This document shows, in pieces, positions 40,455 to 45,000 of a DNA stretch of 45,000 bases. The notes beneath the pieces were generated by a model. The model was not told the origin of the DNA. It saw nothing but the letters and a program-made list of their open reading frames with translations, and made no database searches. The DNA comes from Glandiceps talaboti. Its lineage: Eukaryota > Hemichordata > Enteropneusta > Spengelidae. Where the stretch lies: the NCBI RefSeq assembly GCF_964340395.1, contig NC_135552.1, positions 23,632,181 through 23,677,180 of the forward strand. The letters run 5' to 3'. The first letter of the stretch is position 1. The number at the start of each line of letters is the position of its first letter. The position numbers were made by a program, and so were the translations under genes.

Positions 40455-42111
40455 AGCAAAACATAACCTTCCCTTACGGAAGGTAAAATATATCATGTAA
40501 TGACCAGATGTCTTGATTTTCTGTCGAAACTATTAAACCTAGATAAAGTTGAGATGGAGTTTGAAAATGGTGACTCAGACGATATTGTTGGCAAACCAGA
40601 ATGTGGAAATGATAATGATGGGACTGGACCACATGATAAGAAAGATGAAGAAAAGAATGTGAAAAAAGAAAAGTCTCCGAACCAAATCTTTAGTGCCTTC
40701 ATAGTATTAGTAAAGGGTTGGAAGATATACATGAGTTATCAAGTCCACTTTGCAGGTTTAGGACTAGCATTTCTTTATATGACTGTTTTGTCATGTGGAG
40801 CCATAAGCATTGGGTATGCTTACTCACAAGGGGTTCCAGAATGGATAATTGGTATATTCCAAGGAGCTGGGTCGATATCTGGTGTTCTTGGAACTGTGCT
40901 TTATCCATTTCTGAGAAAGAGGGTTGGACTTGAAAGAACTGGACTATGGGCTATCACTGAAGAAATGTCAAGCCTTGTCTTGTGTGTTATCTGTATTTGG
41001 ACCCCAGGTAGCCCATTTAGCCTAAGTGATGCCGCCAGTAATTTTGATAATGATACGTCATCGGTAACTATGGTAACAGCTATATCGGCACTAACAATAA
41101 AAGTACCAAGTGCAGAGAATAACAGTTTCATATTCCCTCTGGAAGATCAGGAACAGCATGTCATGAATTACAAAACACTAACTGAAAATGACTGGACCCT
41201 TGCGATAGTTTCAAATACCAGTCAGAGTATTACCAGTACAATTGCACCAAATGCAGGTGATCCGAGTGATGCACCAGAGTCCTACATTTCTATTGCATTC
41301 TTCTTCACGGGAATAGTTTGTGCCCGACTAGGTATGTACTAAGATGAAAACAAACAAAGCAACGACCTTTTAAGAATAGACTCTAAGATATAGTCACCGT
41401 TGGCGTTTCTCTGAATGATGAGACTTCAGTGATGGAGATTAATGAAGCGCTGGAAACGACCGGACATCGTCTAGACACATAGTGTTTATGACAGAATCAG
41501 TGGTCATATGTACAATGTTTTGTATTAATATAAATCATAATTCCACAGATTGTTGTGTTAAGGTTTTCACAAACGTTTTATACAGCTAACCCAATAATCT
41601 GAATAATTATATTTACTTCAAAATCACCAAAATGATATTTTCATCGACAGGGTCGTAAGCCTTTTAGCATTTCCTTGATTCAAAATTGTTGTTTCATAAT
41701 TGTTCATTCTACATGTATTTAGGCCTACGTGTACAGTACTAACATCTGCAAACATAATTACTAATTGTCTGATTTCTTGTCCTCACAGGATTGTGGTGCT
41801 TTGACCTCGTTGTGACCCAGTTGTTTCAAGAGAACGTTATGGAAACACAACGTGGAGTGGTAAACGGTGTCCAGAACTCACTAAATAGTTTAATGGAAAT
41901 CTTACAATTTACACTTGTTATAATCTTACCCAAACCAGAAACGTTTGGTATCCTCATCATGCTCTCATTCATATTTGTATCAGCTGGAGGTGTTTTGTAC
42001 ACAGTATATTGCTATAAAGTCCGTGGACACATCATACCATTTCATAACATAGAAACATGTAAAAAGGAAACACTGAACACCACAGATAACATTGAAAATG
42101 ATGTTACATAG
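33396..42111 (+). CDS. SLC40A1: Ferroportin-like iron exporter (SLC40A1 family)
   Basis: Exons: 33396-about 33705 (alternative donor after 33555), 37104-37159, 37787-37946, 38422-38664, 39315-39527, 40543-41331 (alternative acceptor after 40482), 41789-42111. Joined length is about 697 aa (about 647 with the early donor) against 571 in human. Family signatures in order: [110 protein letters not shown]-like [10 protein letters not shown] and [17 protein letters not shown]. It is a multi-pass plasma-membrane carrier that in other animals exports Fe2+. The N terminus is a long acidic cytosolic extension. The loop after [12 protein letters not shown] is long, with N-glycosylation-type sites NDT, NNS and NTS. 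Metal-site residues differ from human (see findings). I saw no convincing iron-responsive element in the 5' or 3' UTR. The first intron contains a 2.3-kb transposon. Confidence 0.88.
34182..34213. repeat. Direct repeat of 31-32 bp, first copy
   Basis: ACTAATTGTTCTTTTCTCTT followed by TCCTTCTTCTTA is identical to 35014-35045. The second copy is within the minus-strand open frame; this first copy is truncated by TA-rich sequence. It indicates a partial duplication around the ribozyme palindrome. Confidence 0.6.
34223..34241. repeat. Inverted repeat bracketing the ribozyme palindrome
   Basis: ATCACATAAATTACAGGTC is the exact reverse complement of 34687-34705. The pair encloses 445 bp containing the hammerhead palindrome and three TA tracts, so the locus is a nested foldback. 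Confidence 0.6.
34380..34422 (-). ncRNA. Hammerhead ribozyme (type I, minimal), minus strand mirror copy
   Basis: This is the exact reverse complement of the plus-strand motif across the palindrome centre: stem I, CUGAUGA, stem II, GAAA, short stem III, GUU cleavage triplet and stem I partner are all present. Predicted cleavage lies between the minus-strand nucleotides at plus coordinates 34385 and 34384. In a transcript spanning both arms, the long hairpin would compete with ribozyme folding. Confidence 0.72.
34424..34466 (+). ncRNA. Hammerhead ribozyme (type I, minimal), plus strand
   Basis: Order of elements: stem I strand GGTGT (34424-34428), core CTGATGA (34429-34435), stem II CGCA/TGCG with loop ATA (34437-34447), core GAAA (34449-34452), a 3-bp stem III closed by CCG, cleavage triplet GTT ending at 34461, then stem I partner ACACC (34462-34466). 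This satisfies the CUGANGA/GAAA/NUH consensus, with cleavage predicted after 34461. One deviation is a U-U juxtaposition at the base of stem II (10.1/11.1), where G-C is usual. A very short stem III is typical of hammerheads in Penelope-like retroelements. Confidence 0.75.
34496..34686. repeat. Long (TA)n tracts beside the ribozyme palindrome
   Basis: Two tracts (about 34496-34567 and 34588-34686), with a third at 34260-34292 on the other side of the palindrome. Confidence 0.95.
34757..35074 (-). CDS. Minus-strand candidate terminal exon inside the 2.3-kb transposon
   Basis: On the minus strand an acceptor (TTACTCACAG) lies just before 35074, followed by 105 open codons to a stop at 34757. 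The translation starts with a basic cluster ([12 protein letters not shown], like a nuclear localisation signal). It continues [15 protein letters not shown], a Lys-rich region with [15 protein letters not shown], and an acidic DAFDDAEEG. The composition is protein-like and unlike neighbouring noncoding sequence. I cannot assign a family. Its position between the terminal inverted repeats suggests transposon cargo or a remnant of a transposon-encoded protein. It could equally be a captured host exon. Confidence 0.35.
   Translation of the reverse strand, partial: FSKPFKKVKVRRRKEKRTISQAKRLLLTVFREQLVDKVVGKYGQKATTKVSAKSLMKKHLTPRRHLNALQYLVQIDAFDDAEEGNSLISLVLDRKKDKSCLTSSN
35140..35400. repeat. Three degenerate tandem units of about 115 bp inside the transposon
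   Basis: The core TCATGAAGTCACAAATG occurs at about 35142 and 35253, and as TCATGACATCACAAATG at about 35371, followed by (C)TGACA or TTACA. The period is 112-118 bp with diverged spacers. Apparent open frames across this block are incidental. Confidence 0.45.
36280..36292 (-). promoter_or_regulatory. DR1-type nuclear-receptor element in ferroportin intron 1
   Basis: On the minus strand AGGTCA-A-AGGTCA is a perfect direct repeat with 1-bp spacing, preceded by a third weaker half-site AGGATCA. DR1 is the consensus for HNF4, COUP-TF and RXR-type dimers in animals. Function is inferred from the match only; it lies about 250 bp beyond the transposon's right end. Confidence 0.3.
37361..37456. repeat. 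Imperfect 96-bp palindrome (MITE-like)
   Basis: Left arm ACTTCGTTACCTGGTCATAC and right arm GTACGACCAGCTAATGAAGT pair with few mismatches, and pairing continues inward to TCAGACCACTAA against TTAGTGATCTGA. It lies in the ferroportin intron between exons ending 37159 and starting 37787. I could not define a target duplication. Confidence 0.55.
38130..38335 (-). mobile_element. SINE-like fragment (B-box and conserved core motif)
   Basis: On the minus strand a perfect RNA polymerase III B-box-like GGTTCGAACCC (about 38288-38300) is followed downstream by CCGGGTACTCCGGTTTCCTC (about 38187-38210). That block recurs in many invertebrate dispersed repeats as far as I remember. No clear A box or target duplication is visible. 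It lies in the ferroportin intron between 37946 and 38422. Confidence 0.35.
39171..39251. mobile_element. Palindromic MITE with TA target duplication, copy 2
   Basis: Same family as the copy at 7773-7874: it starts GACTGTAAGATACGTCGTG, ends GGCATACGTTACAGAC, contains CCGCCCTCACCG and TGAGGGCGCCCC, and is bracketed by TA at 39169-39170 and 39252-39253. It lies in the ferroportin intron just upstream of exon 39315-39527. Confidence 0.65.
40352..40484. repeat. Inverted repeats around a CAGA microsatellite next to a ferroportin exon
   Basis: CTTCCATAAGGGAGGT (about 40356) and ACCTTCCCTTACGGAAG (about 40466-40482) are inverted repeats with two or three differences, enclosing a T run and (GACA)n at 40411-40454. 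The right arm contains the alternative acceptor (after 40482) of the large ferroportin exon. Confidence 0.4.
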
Positions 42112-42224
42112 CCGGACATATCAGACTGGGCTGTTGAACTTGGCTGTTGGACTGGGATGCAGAGATGGACTGTTTGTCCAGTTGGACTTGGCTATTGACA
42201 AATGAAACGAAATTCAATATAGTG

Positions 42225-42230
42225 AATAAA
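42225..42230 (+). terminator. Polyadenylation signal AATAAA of the ferroportin-like gene
   Basis: A canonical AATAAA lies 114 nt downstream of the TAG stop at 42109-42111 in A/T-rich sequence, a typical short 3' UTR. Confidence 0.6.
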
Positions 42231-42633
42231 AATACACTTTGATAAATATTTTGATTCTGTCTGATATTCCTCAAAGCTGTGATACGTAAATCGATATCAC
42301 ATTAGACATGTAGAGGGTATCCTTTTAGGGGATCCATAGGATTATAATACGATGCAATATGGTACCGTGGTGTGGTATAGTTCGGTCCAGGATAATAAGA
42401 TGGTGTAAAGTATAGTACGTTCCTATCACTAGAGACACAATGCAGTATAGTTTGGTATGGTAGAGTTTTCCATATTGTATAGCTATCTTATATTGTCAAG
42501 ACACGGTATTTACATCAAATAGAGTTAAGAAAATGTCCCAGCACACCTCAGTGTTGTACGATGTTTCTCACAGAAAATATGCACACATGGTGACATGCAG
42601 GGGTTAGGGAGGTCTTAATTTTGCTAGTCCAGT

Positions 42634-42716
42634 TTCTGACGGACCGTATGCCGTTCTACATACGATTCAGTTCCTAGTATGAAGATAACGTAGTACGACA
42701 AACGGTCCGTCAGGAA
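42634..42716. repeat. Inverted-repeat element downstream of ferroportin
   Basis: CTGACGGACCGT on the left and ACGGTCCGTCAG on the right are exact reverse complements, with partial pairing inward (GCCGTTCTAC against GTAGTACGAC). The short spacer has no coding potential. It is a probable small nonautonomous element; target duplication is not clear. Confidence 0.45.
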
Positions 42717-43585
42717 TTAAACTATAAGTTTGCAGTCACCAGAATAAAATACACTAGCAATGCATTTCGGCGTTCGAAGCATATGCATTAAAGTACACGC
42801 ACCAAACCAAGAAATATATAGTAGCCATGCTTGCGTGGCTTTTATGGGTTCATCCTGACTAAAGTCACTCCACCCCACACCCCCCACCCCCCCACCACCA
42901 CCACACATACCAAAATATGTAATGCTACAACTGTTGATGGAATTACTCAAAAATGACGAGAAAACACCATGCTAATCATAATGGGGCAGTTGGTCGATTA
43001 AATTGATAATTACAAAGTTAAGGTAAGTGTAGGTTTATATATATGTGATTATTTCAACTATTCAATCAATTCCTAATCATCTCAGTGTACCAGTTTTGGT
43101 GCCAAGACTAGATTCCCTAGAAATGACAATACAAACGTTAGAAAGATAGGACGAACCATTTATTAGGCCCCTTTCAACGATAATTTTCGCCTAGATATTC
43201 GTTGTGTTGCCATCTCACCATCAGTGAGTCAGTGACGGTGCGGGATTTTTTACTGATACGGCCTTAAAGGTTTTTATTTTCTGCTCAAATTTTAGAAATG
43301 CTGAATGAAATTTTTTCCAGCAACATTCGATGATAAATGTACATAACGTGATGGTTGAGATCAGTGGTTTTATGTAGGATAAAAAACATGGTTCTTTTTT
43401 AGCTGGGGGGGGGGGGAGTTGAACCACTGTAGTTTTCATTTTTTTTTAAAACTATTTTACTTTTAATGGAACCTGTTTTGTACCCCTAAATGCAAATATT
43501 TCGTTAAAAGTGCCAATCGAGAAAAGTAAGAAGTTTCACGTACATTAAAGTGTCATCATTTTCGGTCTGTCAACATTTTCCTCAC

Positions 43586-43632
43586 TACATACTGGCATAC
43601 TACTACATACTGGCATACTACTACATACTGGT
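43586..43632. repeat. Short tandem repeat, unit about 19 bp, about 2.5 copies
   Basis: CATACTACTACATACTGG repeats with no clear function. Otherwise 42240-44300 holds only the inverted repeat at 42634, G runs near 43405 and 43702 and no gene that I can see. Confidence 0.7.
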
Positions 43633-44504
43633 TTGGAATTTATTGTGCTGTCTAAAACAATTATCAATTTTGGCCAATTAAGTTATAAGGGGTTGGTGAT
43701 GTGGGGGGGGGGGTCTGAGGCCTAATATAACTAAATAAATTTAATAGTTGTTTATCCAACACTGATCTCGCCCCTAACTTGTAAACATTTATGATCATTG
43801 ATGTGAATTTTGCTTTGCATAGACTGATTACGCTCAAAAAAACTAATCAGCTCACGTTATATAGAGAGAGTGTTTCACTGTAATTGGGGGTTTGGGTATA
43901 AAGATGACAGACAGACAAACCGTGCAGACAGACAGACAGACTCGCCATCTTAACACCTCCCCTTGATGTATACAGGAAGCATAACAAGGGACAATGCGAC
44001 ATGGGAGCTGTAGGTCTATACATTTCAGGCATGAATTATTGAGCAGCTGATAACCTATATGTAAAGTTGAAAGGTTAGGTAACTAAAACTGATCAAAGAT
44101 CACTCCTAAACAATACCGATCAGGTGTTTCAAAGTAAACACGATAAACGCACTGTTTACACAAACACCGTCATGTTACAGGTAGATTGATATAACTGATC
44201 TACCGTAGCAGTAGAAATATGTCCTTGTGTGATTCAGAGCTGGAGAGTTGTATTTGATATTATGCACGTGTAATGTAAGCCAACCAGGAGTTGTAGTAAT
44301 ATAGATACGTGTTTATATAGTACTACCAAGAAACCAGAAATAATGTGTAGTGGTACATGGTCCGATGGAAGGGCGTACGTGCCTTGTCCGTAACGTGGCA
44401 CTCAGTAAGTTAAGTAATCAAGGACGCTACAGGTTTGAACTGTGTATATGGTGATCTTGATAACAAATTATTGTAACTTGAAATAGTATATGACATAAAC
44501 CAAG

Positions 44505-44769
44505 ATGGATGTATCTGACGAGAAACAACAGTTTGTAAACACACTCCACGGGACAGACACTGTTGATGGAGACTCCAGAGACTCGCAGTTTGGTCATGAT
44601 CGGTACGCTGACGGAGGAGGCTTTGAATCAGATAGTGAAGACGATATTCTCGATCTGGATCTTCGACAGTCAACGCCACTCGAGGAATTGCCGATCAGTC
44701 ATCGAGATACAGAAGTACTTTTACACGATGTACAGTATCAACCAAAACAAGGTCTGTCTGTTCTATCAG
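44505..44769 (+). CDS. First exon of a second gene, probably a ferroportin paralogue (partial)
   Basis: An ATG at 44505 opens 88 codons ending at AG|GTAATA after 44769 in phase 1, exactly the phase required by the second exon of the ferroportin gene at 37104. The peptide is acidic (GGFESDSEDDILDLDL) and resembles the ferroportin first exon (DGFDSEGE..., later SEPLLVHND against TEVLLHDVQ here). It probably encodes a cytosolic N-terminal extension of a tandem paralogue; all membrane segments would lie beyond 45000. A TATA-like TTTATATAG at 44312-44320 may be its promoter. No catalytic or membrane motif is present in the window, so the family call rests on similarity to its neighbour. Confidence 0.5.
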
Positions 44770-45000
44770 GTAATAACAGTCTTTCGGTGTTTGTGTTGTT
44801 GTTGAGACACCCCTTCAAATTTACGAAACTGGGTTGTTTAATTTTGTTTTATTTTAACATTGGTGGTTTTACAAACGTCAGGTCACATACCTTGTTCACC
44901 AAGTAATTAACTGGAAAGATGACACACCTAGATATCACATAGCCCTCTATAATATACACATGTAAGAGGAACTGTAATGCCGGCAATAACAACTCGAAAT

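Overview
This is animal nuclear DNA. Genes are split by many GT-AG introns, there are long microsatellites in almost every intron, and I can place three recognisable genes plus the first exon of a fourth. The protein families, AT-rich sequence and repeat load suggest an invertebrate metazoan, most likely marine. I cannot name the species from sequence alone. There is no bacterial or phage content.

Layout. (1) About 1135-23161, plus strand: one very large HELZ2-like gene of at least 24 exons. It encodes an N-terminal TPR-like and zinc-finger region, a first UPF1-like SF1 helicase, an RNB (RNase II/R) exoribonuclease carried in one 3.7-kb exon, and a second UPF1-like SF1 helicase. All phases join without a frameshift. 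Helicase motifs and the RNB acidic cluster look intact. A TATA box and a candidate 5' exon lie upstream, and the start codon is unresolved. (2) 23610-30243, plus: a ten-finger C2H2 zinc-finger gene. Its main exon is 28424-30243, and two small upstream exons join it in frame. (3) 33396-42230, plus: a ferroportin (SLC40A1-type) iron exporter in seven exons with an acidic N-terminal extension. Three of four remembered human metal-site residues are substituted. (4) 44505-44769, plus: an acidic first exon ending in the same intron phase as the ferroportin first exon, probably a neighbouring paralogue cut by the window edge.

Between and inside the genes lies a dense mobile-element layer that I resolved by hand. 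It holds a 2.3-kb element with terminal inverted repeats and TTA duplications (33728-36032); a perfect 149-bp palindrome inside it whose arms each encode a hammerhead ribozyme, one per strand; a 230-bp foldback element with 9-bp duplications (32980-33209); a hAT-like MITE with 8-bp duplications (24839-25056); and two copies of a small palindromic element with TA duplications (7773-7874 and 39171-39251). Other inverted-repeat elements and SINE-like or LTR-like fragments are listed separately.

The genes show no obvious shared pathway. HELZ2 in vertebrates is an interferon-induced RNA-degrading helicase/nuclease, ferroportin exports iron, and the zinc-finger protein is a probable DNA-binding regulator. 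The most unusual items are the inverted hammerhead pair and the ferroportin with altered metal-site residues. Exon boundaries come from reading splice consensus and phase by eye. Family assignments are from memory of conserved motifs, not database searches.
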